The notes: generated by a model not told the origin, from the sequence alone. Positions 48,010 to 60,629 are shown, numbered from the stretch's first letter. The stretch: 64,000 nucleotides of DNA from Paralvinella palmiformis (GCA_025642065.1 JAODUP010000008.1:225001-289000); one strand, 5' to 3'. A program made the numbers and translations.

Positions 48010-48528
48010 CAGGGTTGATCAAAATCATGATTGTTTAAAATTTATTTGATTTATTGATTTTTTTCACAGTCCATATAATAATGTTTTATGTAGGCAGGAT
48101 GTCATACTATAATGGCTACACGATGTAGTTTCACCTGTCAGTCTATTCGTTCTATTGTGTGGATGCTAAAGGCTCATCTCCAGTTGGGTGAGTGATTATC
48201 CAAATTAATGTGGGGATCTCGGGATGTGTCACATTTCAATTGGATATGCTGTGGTCATGAGGGCCCACTACTATACATTGTGTTTTTATAGTATGGGGCT
48301 GTAATGTCATTGGATTCTTCCACTGGGTGTTCAAGTATGAAATCTACCAATAGCGAATTATTATTTAACAAATGTCTATGGCTAGCATAGGATTTAATTT
48401 GCAACAACTAATTTAAAATATATCAAAATCACAATTTTACATTATTGCGAATTAAATCACAGCCAAAAAGTATTTAAAAAAACATGAATAAAAGCTTTAA
48501 ATCACTTGATTTAAATCAAACAACCCTG
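48010..48528. mobile_element. hAT-like MITE in intron 1
   Basis: Terminal inverted repeats CAGGGTTG (48010-48017) and CAACCCTG (48521-48528). Subterminal sequence is AT-rich and partly palindromic (AAATCACTTGATTTAAATCA at the right end, ATTTGATTTATTGATTTT at the left). No transposase is present. Flanking 8-mers AGTCTAAT and GGTGTTAT agree at 5 of 8 positions, consistent with a decayed 8-bp duplication as expected for hAT. Length about 519 bp. Confidence 0.65.
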
Positions 48529-49194
48529 GGTGTTATTGTCTTTCGATGTGAGGTAATCTCTCACTTATACCTGATGCCTCAGATAATCCGGACTGTGATT
48601 GGAGTGTGCCGTGTAATCCGTATTCTGTTACAGAGTCAAGTTTAATCTGGTACATCGCATGACGTGATCACTGGCCTAATTATCGCTTGTTAGTGTTTTA
48701 TTCGTGGAAGATAACTTCATAATAGATGCTTATAACTGTACCTGAAACACTTACATGTAATTAGCTGATCTTAATGTAATACTCAAATATCATACAACGA
48801 GAGTCAAACGCAAGCTTTATACTTTATTCACATCAGGTAGAATTTTAAACTGTCTCCGTGAGTGATCACTTATAATCGTTGATTCAGAACGTGGACCATT
48901 TAATGTGACAAATATCACATACCTGCTGGATACCGGTGGAAATATGGTTACCTGTTATTTATCACCGATTCTATCTGTTCTGGATAAATGTTGGCTGTCA
49001 GGTCGGGTGATTAGCTGATGTCAGCCAGTTTTCTGATGTATAGACTAATTAATTCCAATCGGTGTCAAATAACTACCTTTGTGTCATCTAGTCTTCTCAT
49101 TATGGGCGATGGTGTCTGTTGGTGGCTGTATGTTAATTTGTTTTTGTCTGGACTAATTGTTGATCCGCGTGACAACGTTAACGCGTGTTGTTTT

Positions 49195-49745
49195 CCTGGT
49201 CGATGTTGTAATAAAGGGCGTGTGTGTGTGTGTGAGCAGGTGTGATTATTATTACCTTATGAAAATGACGGATTGTCGATGACATGGAATATGTTCGCTT
49301 CAAATGACAGCACATCAAAGCATGAGATACTAACACCATTTATTCGTGTCTGTGTGCGACAAAGGCATCAAATTATATTCTGTTCTCTCATTGAAAACCG
49401 CCAAATATTAGTGTGCTGCTTCTGCTGTGTCAGACTTCGGTCGATGTTTAATGGTTAGAGGTAGCCTCTGGTCTAGTAAATATTTATAATGGGAATGAGA
49501 TATGTCTGGCCGGTCAGAGATAAAATATTGTGGAGAAAATAATCTTTGACATATTTATGGCTCTACTTGTGGACTGATGTGGTTGGCCTCTGGTGTTGTG
49601 GTGACACTTGATGACAGTAACGACTGCATAACAACATTTAACGACAATATCACTGCGTTTAACAGCCTCTTAGTAGTTATTAGTGTTTGACTGGGGCTTA
49701 TAAACTATCCTGCTCCAGAGTGTGTGGTGTGTGTGTGTGTGTGTG
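49195..49745. repeat. Short (GT)n tracts in intron 1
   Basis: (GT)n at about 49218-49233 and 49724-49745, with unremarkable sequence between. Confidence 0.8.
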
Positions 49746-50269
49746 GAGAAAATGACAGTGGGGCGCGGTGAATCAAAGACATTCTTAAACAAAGGTACTT
49801 ATTCCAGGATAAGGACTTAGAATTAACCAATGATGAAACTGGACGTAGGCAAGGTTTAGAAGTGGGAGTCTAGAGTAGACTGTCAAATTATAATATGTTT
49901 TAATTGATGTCAACTACAATAGGTAACTTTAATGTATTATAACCTATTTTTTTCCCTATTGATAGTAAGTCACAGCGGATTATTGGCATAATATAACGTT
50001 ATACAATAATCATTATTGTACATTTAGTATAGATTAATGCTAAGACTATTTTGGCAGCTGTAATGGCTTTTATATCACACCACTGCGGATATATTAGCTT
50101 ATAGACAAACTAATAACTTGTCATGTGACATATAATAAACCAGGAAATACTTGTATAATCCAAGGACAAGTGGAAGATTTTCTCCTTAGTGCTCAAAACT
50201 GAATTATGTTTCATTTTGTGGGATGAGTTTATGGAAGAAACTAGGAAGTGTATGAAATTGAAGAATCCG

Positions 50270-50340
50270 GGGAGATCGCTCGGCCCATTTAGCCTACCTT
50301 GTGCACAAAAGTGGCGGTAAAACATCAATCATCATCATTC
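50270..50340 (+). mobile_element. SINE family A 3' tail, truncated
   Basis: GGGGAGATCGCTCGGCCCAT, TTAGCCTACCTTGTGCACAA and GGCGGTAAAACATCAATCAT match the last 70 bp of the 53786 copy. The 5' part is absent. Confidence 0.8.
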
Positions 50341-50683
50341 AGTCTTACAAACTGATCCAGTGACAACCTGTATATTTTAGGAATAAGTGATATAATTACT
50401 TTTCTGATAATATTTTGGGCTAATTGATGGTTTATATTAATGCATTATGTAAATTGTCTGCCTTGAATAGGGTGAAATAGACAGTTCTGTTGTGGTTCAT
50501 GTTTTAAGACAAAATGAATGACCGAGATGACATGGTTTCAATTTGATTGAGGTGTAATTAGCTATTCGTGTCTTCATATGTTTGCTTGTCACATGTTCTA
50601 AGGCTGTATCAAGTGTTAACACCCTGAAATATTTATAAGAAAATTTGATATGCATTGGGAATCAGATTTCTATATGAACTGTG

Positions 50684-50776
50684 ACAAGTATCAAGACAAT
50701 GGCCTGTATCAAGACCTTGACATGTATCAAGACCTTGACATGTACCAAGACCTTGACGTGTACCAAGACCACATAC
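50684..50776 (+). repeat. 18-bp minisatellite (CATGTATCAAGACCTTGA)
   Basis: About four and a half copies. The unit is a multiple of three and reads MYQDLD, which keeps a 70-codon frame open (50650-50862). It lies inside intron 1 and is most likely noncoding. Confidence 0.88.
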
Positions 50777-51443
50777 TATCACTGATATGTACCTGGAATT
50801 TTTGTTCTATATCACCTTTGCTACAGATGCTATTGTTTCACGTTCTCGGACACCTGACCTAGCTAGGTAAGGCAGGTCACCAATGGGCCAGCCTGAACCT
50901 GCTTGGGCCGGTCAATTTTTACCAGGAAAGAAATCATTAATGAAGCACAATACGTGGTCATTGTTACAGTCTGCCGCTAGTAAACGGCTTCCTTTGTCAT
51001 ATTTTGGTGTTTGTCATTGTTGTTGTGGCAACAATATAACAGCTGTTACAGAGTGATCCAACTCTTATGTGGTCAGGAAATAATTACTACTTGATATGAA
51101 TGAAGGGATCTTGATACTATCATGCACGTTTTCCATGATATCTTGATGTTTCCTGTTTAGATTGAGCCCCGCTATGTCTTTACTCTGCTATTTATTTTCT
51201 AATTAACTCCAGATTGAGCGTTAGTCTGCTTCCACAGTGAAGTTGATAGTGTTGGGGTTTGAAGACCTGCGTTCCGGGGATGTTTGGTCCGATTTTAATT
51301 TTTAATAAAAACATTCAGAATACTTATTTGGCAATAGTTATTGACAGAGATCTATGTTGATGATAGATAATTATTGGAATCACATTCAATGAAGTATATT
51401 AAAATCTGAAGTCTATTTATTTAATTTTAAGTATGAAGCCTGC

Positions 51444-51445
<2 letters not shown>

Positions 51446-51518
<73 letters not shown>
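51446..51518. repeat. (AT)n-(GA)n-(G)n microsatellite
   Basis: AT tract, GA tract and G-run in immediate succession. Confidence 0.95.
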
Positions 51519-51520
<2 letters not shown>

Positions 51521-51639
51521 ACATTAAATTCATTATTACGAATCTATTTATTTCTACGATCTATTGTTTTGTTTAATTTTCAACAATATTATTAAAAGTC
51601 AAACTCCTAGCAATATAAATAAATGCATTCTAACCAACA

Positions 51640-52315
51640 CATCTACGATATGCAGATCATATTATATTATGACAATAGCTCACGCTGCAAAGGACATTGA
51701 AGTATAATGCTTCAAGAGCTGGATGAGGCAAGCAGGAAATGTGAACTGAAACTGAACATGAGAAAAACAAAGATCATGGCAGGAACCACAATGACAATGT
51801 ATGTAAATGGAATCCAACTTGATCAAGTAGAAGGGTATGTTTACCTAGGCCAACGTTTTACGTTAATAGAGAAAAACCAAGATAACGAAATAAGATGATC
51901 AAAGCAGGTAGAGAGGCATTTGGAAGACACAGCACAATTATGAAGGGTACAAAGGTCTCTAATCAGTGTATCCTTCCAGCAATGACATATGGAGTAGAGA
52001 CATGGACATTAACAATATGGAACATGGAACGAAACATGCCCCACATCACTTATAAAGACCTAGTTAAAAAGTTATGGACATTATAGAAATAATTAAAAAC
52101 AGAAAATGGACATCAACCGCAGAATGGATAATAGATGGAGTGCAGCACTGAGAGTTTGGACACCCATGGGTGGCAACGAAAAAGGTGGAGAGATGAACTA
52201 CAACAGTACTGGGACAATGTGAACTGGTACACGATACCACCGAGACATTTGGAGGCAACATGCTAAGGCTTTCATCCCGTAGTAGTCTGATCATGGCTGA
52301 AGATGAATGAACCAA
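51640..52315 (+). mobile_element. RTE-like LINE ORF2 C-terminal half in intron 1
   Basis: 51650-51690 retains an RT YAD motif followed by H in place of the second Asp (TATGCAGATCAT). 51707-51898 reads MLQELDEASRKCELKLNMRK and TMYVNGIQLDQVEGYVYLGQ. 51895-52086 continues one frame over with IKAGREAFGRHSTIMKGTKV and NQCILPAMTYGVETWTLT. 52090-52260 corresponds to the K-RKWTWAGH and R-RRWRDEL region near the C-terminus, in broken frames. Frameshifts at about 51897 and beyond inactivate it. It is better preserved than the RTE copies at 16.5 and 20.2 kb. Confidence 0.9.
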
Positions 52316-53365
52316 CACATACAACGTCCAAAACTACCACCTGTAGCGTTTTTGATGACAACGGGTTTTATTTGACAGTTCAAACTAGGTTTTCGACATC
52401 CTATCATTTAAAATAGGTATCTGACATAAAAAACCGAACCGTGCCCAACATCGATGATAAACAAAGAATTTACTGACTTATTGATAGTAAATATTTTGAT
52501 CATTAACTGGTCTGATGACTGATTAACCTGATTGGTAGACTAATGTATATAGGTTCGAATCTGGTACTTAAGTTTGAATGTCCAATGTTAATTTAATATA
52601 CTGGTAGAGTTAGTATAGCTATTCTTCCCCATTTTCGTTTATATACCATGGATGGAGAGTTCTGGAAATACCAATGTAAAAACATGCCTGGGATACCTAT
52701 CCCGATAAACCATAATAGAGTGTTTTAGGTACAGGTTTACTTGAGAAATATAAGAAGACAGTTAATCTAACGTTCTCACCCACCCACTCACCCACTCATT
52801 CAATCACCTTACCCACACGTAATCATTATGCAGATACTTGTACCCATGTGGACTTGGCTAGAAGCACTTAATTAATCTACAACGGTTATTTTTTTATACC
52901 ATTTGTTAGGTTTCTGATGATAACAGATTGTACTCTAAATAATCTATGATTTTATGCACTACGTGTCATCAGACGTTATCTTCTGTGATGTATTTTCGTT
53001 GTCGTTCATAAATCAATAATATTAAATAACAAACACTGCCTCGATCAGACATCAGCAAGCTGCTGATGGCGTCTAGAATGTGTTTCATCTGTTCACATAT
53101 ATAGTTACAGTGTAACCAAACCAGAATCATCCAGTTAAGACCATCTTCCAAAATAAGATTTTTAAAATATAAAATGGAGATAGCAAAAATACTGCAACTT
53201 TTAATACAAATTTGTTCAATATTAGTCACAGTGAAATTTTTATATTATTGATTGAAGCAAGCTTGCAAAAACTATAGTATAAAAGATTAATTTGGTGTAT
53301 TTATTATAATCTTGACATCACATGCAGTCAGTTCCTGTGCAGGTTATTTTGTGAATGTATGCATA

Positions 53366-53422
53366 TCCGTCTCTCTCTCTCTCTCTCTCTCTCTTTGTGT
53401 GTGTGTGTGCGCGCGTGTGCGT
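53366..53422. repeat. (CT)n-(GT)n microsatellite
   Basis: CT dinucleotides followed by GT/GC dinucleotides. Confidence 0.94.
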
Positions 53423-53785
53423 GTAACAGCTTGGTTCAGCGTATTATTGCAGTGAAATGTTATTTTATAGATGTTATATTGTGTTATATGTTGTTTATTC
53501 ACAACAGCATTATATTATACATTTTTAACCATAACACTTTAGTAAGGGGGTTTTCATATGTTTACCGGCTTACTGTCTTCTTAAGCAGCTTTCCATCGGG
53601 TTTATCTTGTTTTCTCGTTGTTTTTATAGCTATTTTTATTAGGTAGGCATTAACTTTTGAATGAACTACTTATGTTACATCTGATAAAATGAACATTTAC
53701 TTTCTAAACAACATCTCCTTTGTTTCATGACTACCTAATTGACTTAATCACAAACAGTGACTGTGGTGAGTTCCGACATAAGTCT

Positions 53786-53974
53786 AGGGCGCCTCCGTGG
53801 TCTAGCGGTAGCGTGTTGGACCACAGATCACCACCACCCGTGTTCGAATCTCGGCGTAGGCATATCTGAAGGTTGTTTCGTCTTTCACTTCGTCTCATTA
53901 CCTTTGGAGGTCGCTCGGCCCATTTAGCCTACCTTGTGTACAAAAGTGGCCGTAAAACATCAATCATCAGTAAT
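53786..53974 (+). mobile_element. SINE family A, full-length reference copy
   Basis: A tRNA-derived head: CTCCGTGGTCTAGCGGTAGC holds the A box and CGTGTTCGAATCTCGG holds the B box. The body contains CATATCTGAAGGTTGTTTCG, CTCATTACCTTTGGAGGTCG, CTCGGCCCATTTAGCCTACC and AAAAGTGGCCGTAAAACATC, and the end is ATCA-rich. CCGACATAAGTCT (53773-53785) and CCAACATAAGTCT (53975-53987) flank it as a 13-bp target-site duplication with one mismatch. The element is about 189 bp. It is not a functional tRNA gene because the 3' acceptor half is absent. The LINE partner that mobilised it is unknown. Confidence 0.9.
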
Positions 53975-54333
53975 CCAACATAAGTCTGCTATGCGTATAC
54001 CAAAACATCAAAACACAATATATTACAATAAATCACATTGTGATATAATTTTGTTCAATCGTTGCTTTCCAAAATCCAGTTATATGGGTAATGGTTTTGA
54101 AAATGTTACGGCCTTTTATGTGTTTGACTCTTGTTAGCATATAAGTTACAGTTTGTTTTTGACACCTGTCAGTGTGGACGTTATATTTCCTAGCTGTCCT
54201 CATTTGCTATCATTAACTGGCGATTTATAATGTTTTGTATCATCAGCGTATATGGTTATCAGATAATGTTTGATGTATCATTGAGACAGTCACTGTTTTT
54301 AAATAATTATGTAATGTTTTCATATTGTTACAG

Positions 54334-54407
54334 TCAGCTGAAGAATTAGCCAAACACACAGTTGATGAGCACCTAGAACCTATTGAGAGAGCTGTTTATC
54401 TACTTAG
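54334..54407 (+). CDS. PPP4R4: PPP4R4-like, coding exon 2
   Basis: Bounded by acceptor TTCATATTGTTACAG and a perfect donor GTAAGT. It encodes SAEELAKHTVDEHLEPIERA followed by VYLL and two bases of the next codon, so the next intron is phase 2. The PPP4R4 family has, as I recall it, LTVDEDLSDIERAVYLL followed by Ser at this place; TVDE--L--IERAVYLL is shared, and AG plus T would restore Ser. This segment comes just before the first HEAT repeats. The conserved downstream block with RRVLPKVREALHVA was not found before 64000. No in-frame stop, and codon choice is unremarkable. This could be a pseudogene only if the rest is missing, which the window cannot show; intact splice sites and phase argue for a live gene. 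Confidence 0.78.
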
Positions 54408-55030
54408 GTAAGTAGTATTTACTGTTTGTTATTGGCTGCTCTATATTGTCTGTGATGTATACCTCCGCTACACGTTAAGATCTATGTATATTAGATTGTG
54501 AGTAGCTCACTTTGTGTGCGTGCGTGCACGTACGCGTGCACGTGTGTGTATTTTAAGTAGTAGGTGAAACAGCACTGGGTCACAGATTTGCACAGTTGTT
54601 GCAGCATCTAGACAATTCATGGCATGCAAATAATTACTTGTTCATTAATGTTATACTTATGCCAATTGCTGCAAACGTGAAGTTCTCCCTCACGTTTTGT
54701 GGTCATTTGATAATCAACGCTATATCCGTTTATGACAAAACTTTGGTGGATTTGTAGGCTACCTTTACAGCACAAGAATTTATTTAAATGAAACAACTTT
54801 AAATATATGATATTACCTACTAATCACATTCTACTGCCAGGAGTAATGTATAATCCATCTAGCATAGAGAACAGTGTGAAAAAAACAGATCTTGCTATGA
54901 TAGGTGTTGGTTACAGCAACAGTAATATTAATAGCTTGGTTTTTTCTTATCTGGATGGTTATGTATATTTTACTCGGATAATAAATGTCCTATATATGAT
55001 TGGTTCAAATTTAATTTGAGGTTAATCTCT

Positions 55031-55069
<39 letters not shown>

Positions 55070-56537
55070 ATGATGTATATGGAATTATATTGAGTGTCTA
55101 GCAGTAGTGGGCCATGTTTATCCATGTTGGTATGATCATTTGACACAACGCTGAACAGAAAATCATTAATAAGATATGCTATTAGCTACCGGACTTTGAG
55201 TTTAATCTGTGTTAGTCAGCTTATCCTCAGCTATCAATGTGATGGTGACAGACTACTGAGGACTTGCTGTGTTACAAATCTGTATCTTAATATATTAAGT
55301 TAATCTGTGATGGGCTGAAATAATTTTTTTTACCGACGAGTAACTAGCCTGATATAACCAGTCTTATGATTTACATTTTGGTTTGTTGGTGCTTCAACGG
55401 CCAGCAATCGATTTCAGGAAAATGGCACAGGGCGAGCCGGTATGGGTTCTCTTTAGCTCTGTGTACCTCACCACATCTCTTATTGACTAGGCCAGTCCTA
55501 GCTCCGATCAGTGTACAAACAATATCCGCCGTCTTTATGTTAGAGCAGCACTTCTGATTGTTACACCAGAGTTACCGTTCAAGGCTTATCGTAGACAACA
55601 CCAAGCCACGTCTTGTGTATACAGCTCTATTAAGGATGCCGACAGACACAAACTAGACCTATGTACATAGCTATTAAGTGTTGTTGTTTGTACGTACCGG
55701 TATGGCCTGGTGACTCGTGTTCCGGATCAACGATCACTTGTTCGGCGAAGATTGTCGGACAATAATCGAGCCTTTGTTTTAATATTTTCAAATATTGTTT
55801 TAACCTCTTCACGTCTCCGATTATAACAATATTGTCTTTCCTATTCTGAAAATAGTTCACTGTTGTCCGATAGCTTTAATACAATCCAATACACTTCTGA
55901 TTTGATTAATTTCATTGTGTAGATGGAATTATGTCAACGGGGTCGATATTATGAATTTTAGTATCACCGTTTTTCTGGTAGCCTATTTGTAAACAAAGAC
56001 ACGTGTCTGTTGGGGGAAGAAACACTACGGTTGCTATGATAACCGACCAATAGGGGACGTTTGACACCGAGTTAGGCATTTAGCGCGAAGCGGTTTATAA
56101 TCATAATGTAAACGAAAGTGGTTCTTGCCGGCGTTTTGGGTTTTCTTACCCTTTATATCGTAATACTTCTATAATCACCAGTTGATCACCTGTTTAAGAG
56201 TTTAAGTGTTATAATTTTTTAATGTAGATCAATAAATGGCCGTTACTAGTTTGTTTTTATTCGTTGTTCGTTCAGTTTGTCTGTCCTCGGATGAACAAAG
56301 ATCGTTATCATCCTGTTACCAGATTTCTCTCGCGATCCTTCTATCACTGGATATTTACACATCAGTGCACGTATATAATAATTTTATTAATAAAGATCAA
56401 CAGTATAAAGGGACGTACACACACACGCGCGCGCGCGCACACACACACAATAGGTGCTTGTGGTGATAGGAAATGAACAGGTAGTTTGTAATGTGTGATG
56501 ATAGCAATAATAATAAAAGAACGCAGGTATAAATGAT

Positions 56538-56576
<39 letters not shown>

Positions 56577-59500
56577 AAGAGTTATCTTTATTATTTTTAG
56601 GATATAGAGGGGGTATTTGTAGCATTATAGATAAGAAACATATGACTATATATTTCCAGTAATTGGCATAAATGTTCATCGATTGGCAAGTGTTTTATCT
56701 CGATATATTTATTGATAGTGAAACAAACGATGATGACAGTAGTAAGTTCAATACCTAGTTGGGTAGTACTTAAACTGTGGGCTATACATCATAAACATCA
56801 CGTATACAGTCTAGCACGGTTGTTGTTGTTATTGTCGTCGTTGTTTTGTTGATATCCTGTAGGCTGTAATATGTAGACAGAGTAGGTTTTTTCAACGATT
56901 CTCTCTCTATTCATGCGATATTGATGTTATTCATGTTTGACGAAGCGAGCTATTTTTCGCCTCTCAGTAGTCAGTCATACGTCGACACCGTATTATGTAT
57001 TAGCGTTGTTAAATTGACGATCGCCACTCAGGTAGCGGACCGTGGGCCAGGTGTGAGAGATAATAGGCACCAACGTATATATAACGCGATAGTTTTGGGC
57101 TGATTGCCAACAAGCCAACGACTATAATCCGGAGTGCCTTATTTTATTTTTGATCGGTGTGACCCTCAGAAAGTGGGTCATCAGAGTCATCAAAATAATG
57201 GGTTTAGTCTCTGTTAGCAACATCGTTGACCTTGGATTAACTTTAGAAGAACGTTGCTATTTATGCAGTTCGGCACAAGACATTTTTAAGTAGTGACTGT
57301 CATCAGAATTGTTCTACTGCTAATTTTGTTTGGGTTTTAAAATTTTATTTACTTATTCAGTATTGTGGTTTAGGCTAATAGTTTTTTTTAATTCATTTGG
57401 ATGTACCCCCTCCCCTCCCTACACACACAATTTGAGATTATCAACTCCAAAGTGGAATTTTATTCTTTTTAGCTGTCCTGTAATTCGCAATAAACATATA
57501 TTTCTGAGACAATAAACTTTTAGCATATTTAGCCCCCATTTTGAATATTCAAACGAGTGACATCCTAACATTACCACTATCCCATTATCAATCCCAAGTT
57601 ATGCGCCTGATAGATAAAGTAAGCACGGGGAGGTGTTACCATGGATCTCAGTAGCTCAGTGATAAAGTACTACACTAGAAATTAGGGGGTTCTCAGTATG
57701 AAGGTTGTCACCGGTGAGTACGTGTCAGGTTGAAAGAAATCAGATATTGTACATTATATGATTAAAGCTGGCAGCCAGAGACATTATACTCCACGGTGAG
57801 TTGATAAAATTGATCATGAGCCAGATGGTACAGTACTCACAACCCAGAACAGTATTAAATAGCTATAATTAGATTGTATGATGTCAGAACGAGAACACTG
57901 CTGGAAATAAATCAATAACAAAGTTAATGTCAACAAGAAATATGATTTTAATAGGAGATTTATTGAAGATTATTGGCATCATGGGTTGGCCATAATTGTA
58001 CTTACTGAGCTCTATATAAATAAATATGTACTTATAATATGTAAACATGTTTTGTGAAATAAAAATTGTTGAAATGATCCACCAGTTGGCCAAAAAGTCT
58101 ACAAACTGTCATTGGTTGATCTGGCGAGAATAACAAATGTAAACAGCAAAGTGTTAGCCGATAGCTGCTCTGTCTAGGCCTACTTTACCATAGCTAACCC
58201 AGTTTAGATCAGTTATAATATGTGGCAGTGATCAGCTCTTTGGGAAATATCCCAGTTTCAGTTCATTATGGTCATCAGTCTAATTTGTCAGATATTATTC
58301 ATTCGTGGCTCAGTCAACTAGAGTGTGCATGAAAGATGCACGTACAGATAGAATGGAGATTGCAAATTTCATATCCCATCACATTCTAAACCATCAATCT
58401 GAGCCACTCTGCCACCTTACCTGTCATCAAAAATCAGAAGTAGCAACCCAGTCATTCCAGTATATTATTGTTATTATTATTGTTATTATTGATATTATTA
58501 TTATTGATTATTAGACAGCTTTCATGTCACATTGATATCTATTATTGTTTGCTGTATGCCATTTCAAAAGTGGTGTTTATATGGTGTTTATCTCTTTCTC
58601 TCTATCTTATATTATGATCTGTGTCACTGTTAGTAGTCTGATCTAAATGTCTCCACTCATTCTTATGGGTATTAACCTACTTCGTCGCAGTGGCTAATAA
58701 AACAAACAACATACCAACTTGAACGTTGTGGTATAGACGTCTGTATGAGTTAAATGTCGGCTAACAGTAGAAGCCGAATTAGTGGTCAGTTCTCTTGTAA
58801 CAAAATATACTTCTAAATTCTGGTCATCTTGTATCCATTTATCGGCTTTTATCAGCAGAGCCATACGTTTATATGCAGATTAGGAAGAAACCGGTGAAGG
58901 TGAAGACAGGGGAGGGGGCGGGGGTTATGCGTCATGGCTGCCCATCATTTAAGGGGATAGTATATGTTTTCTTTTCCCCTACTTACACCGTACGCTTCAT
59001 TCTATCAGTGATTGAGAAAAAAAACCGTGGCCAAAACATTCTAATGTGACAACTGTCGGGTCACTTATATGGTCTTAGTTTAAAGATTTTACTGTATACG
59101 GTAATATGGAGAATGTCAACAGGGGGCCACCATTGAGTTACAACCCACTTGACTGGCGCTTAAACTGATTTTGTTAATCGACAGAGGTGTAAAGGGTCAA
59201 CTTTAACTATATTTATAATTATGAAAGATACATTTTCCATCGGCTATTTGTGTCTCCATTACGTTTAGCTATTTACAGAAAGTTTACAATAAAAACGAGA
59301 AGTCGACAAATATCATTTCACATTATAGCGTATACCCGTGACGTTGGCCACTTGACTTGTGTATCATAGCTGTGCTACTGTTGTGAGTGTGATAATTGGT
59401 GATGGGTAATCTACGCCGTATGTGTTATAATCATCGCTGTCATTGCCACGATATTGCATTGATTGATTTGTGATCAAGAGATGATACTTAGCTAATGGCG

Positions 59501-59938
59501 TACTCGATGTGAACGTTATGATAACATGCCTCCAAGTTCGGCATTAAGTGAACACCGTCCGCTGCTGCGATTCAACACGTACGTTTATTTAAATGGCGTT
59601 CGCTACATTCCGTCGTAAGAATATGTCATTTCAAGTAAACGTTGTTATCGAGGCCTACATTATGTGGCTGCGCGTGATATGACAACACACATCAAAAAGC
59701 TGTTTATTAATGTCAATGTGTAATCATAAGTAGTTATCAAAAAGCCCTTAGCAACCTAGCAATAACTCTGTTATAAACCATCATTTGTAGGCCTTGTTTA
59801 TAGAGCAATAAATCACCCGCTGGTTAGCTTCACTAAGTTCCCATATTGAGTTAATGTCTGGTTATAACAGTTATGGCAACAGGTGTTTATTGGCTAGTAA
59901 TGGACTACGCCATTTCTCCTGTATACGTAAACCATACA
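54408..59938 (+). other. PPP4R4: Start of PPP4R4 intron 2, mostly unannotated
   Basis: Contains (GTGC)-rich alternating sequence about 54519-54550, (AT)n at 55036-55068, (CA)n-(CG)n-(CA)n at 56417-56450, (AT)n-(GT)n at 56539-56577 and (TTA)n-like sequence about 58464-58508. 55380-56120 is relatively CpG-containing, but no exon was recognised. 57640-57720 has GTAGCTCAGTGATAAAG, an A-box-like word, suggesting an eroded SINE. Confidence 0.55.
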
Positions 59939-60378
59939 TACCGTATATACTTGTGTATAAGCCTATCTCGTATATAAGACGGGGGTCAGTATATCAGTCG
60001 ATATCGCGGGAAACTGCCTAACTTGAATATAAGACGAGGGAGAATTTGTATATGTAGAACTGATGATTTCACAGCCAAAGGCATCAGCGATATTTATACA
60101 TAAAACTAACTATGAAATTGTTAATTATTGTTGGTACTCACAAATTTGTTTTTAAAACAATGAATGAAAGAAATTAAAATACAAAACTGTAGCGGATAAC
60201 TGCAAAGTTAAATTGACCTATTTAGAAACACGAGTAGATATAACTGAAAAATAACAACTACTATTACCTATTATCTCTCACCAGACAGCTTTTTTGACTA
60301 ACTCGTGTATAAGACGAGTAGAGGAAAATGCATTTTTCAAGAATTAAAACCTCATCTTACACACAGAAATATACGGTA
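59939..60378. mobile_element. TIR element (MITE) with TATAAGACG motifs
   Basis: The left end CCGTATATACTTGTGTATAA (59941) and the reverse complement of the right end, CCGTATATTTCTGTGTGTAA (ending 60376), match at about 16 of 20 positions, and each is flanked by TA. TATAAGACG occurs near 59972, 60028 and 60307. No transposase is present. A TA target would fit Tc1/mariner-type elements, but the superfamily is not established. Confidence 0.65.
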
Positions 60379-60617
60379 CTTCTTTTGGTGTGGTTTAATT
60401 TTTGAAGTGAATTTACTAAAAATTCAACTTAAAACATGTTCTTTGTTGATTTTGTTCTGTATTGGTGTTAGTATAGTTGAGTGGTGTTTTTTTTTATTAG
60501 TTGAGTTTCCCACAATTACCTATGACATAAACTGACGAACATTTACAAAGCTGTCAATGTAAATCGATGTCCTTCCTGTTTTTCTCAGTTAGACACCAAC
60601 ATTATTTTTCAGCCTCT
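60379..60617. other. Unannotated stretch in intron 2
   Basis: Nothing recognised; the open frame at 60305-60535 crosses the right end of the MITE. Confidence 0.5.
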
Positions 60618-60629
60618 ACCTGCACTAAG

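Larger units (their letters stand above)
44050..54333 (+). other. PPP4R4: Intron 1 of the PPP4R4-like gene
   Basis: About 10.3 kb, from donor GTAGAG to acceptor TTTTCATATTGTTACAG, phase 0. It hosts an antisense family A LINE, a hAT-like MITE, an RTE fragment, three SINE A copies and several microsatellites. Stretches with nothing recognised are 44050-45479, 46031-46787, 47700-48009, 48529-49720, 49745-50265, 50777-51445 and 52320-53365. No internal exon was recognised. An alternative first exon inside this interval cannot be excluded. Confidence 0.65.

Noticed and set aside
53786..53860. Functional tRNA gene, from its good A and B boxes.
   Set aside because: There is no acceptor-stem pairing or 3' half. 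The sequence continues as a SINE body shared with seven other loci and is flanked by a target-site duplication.
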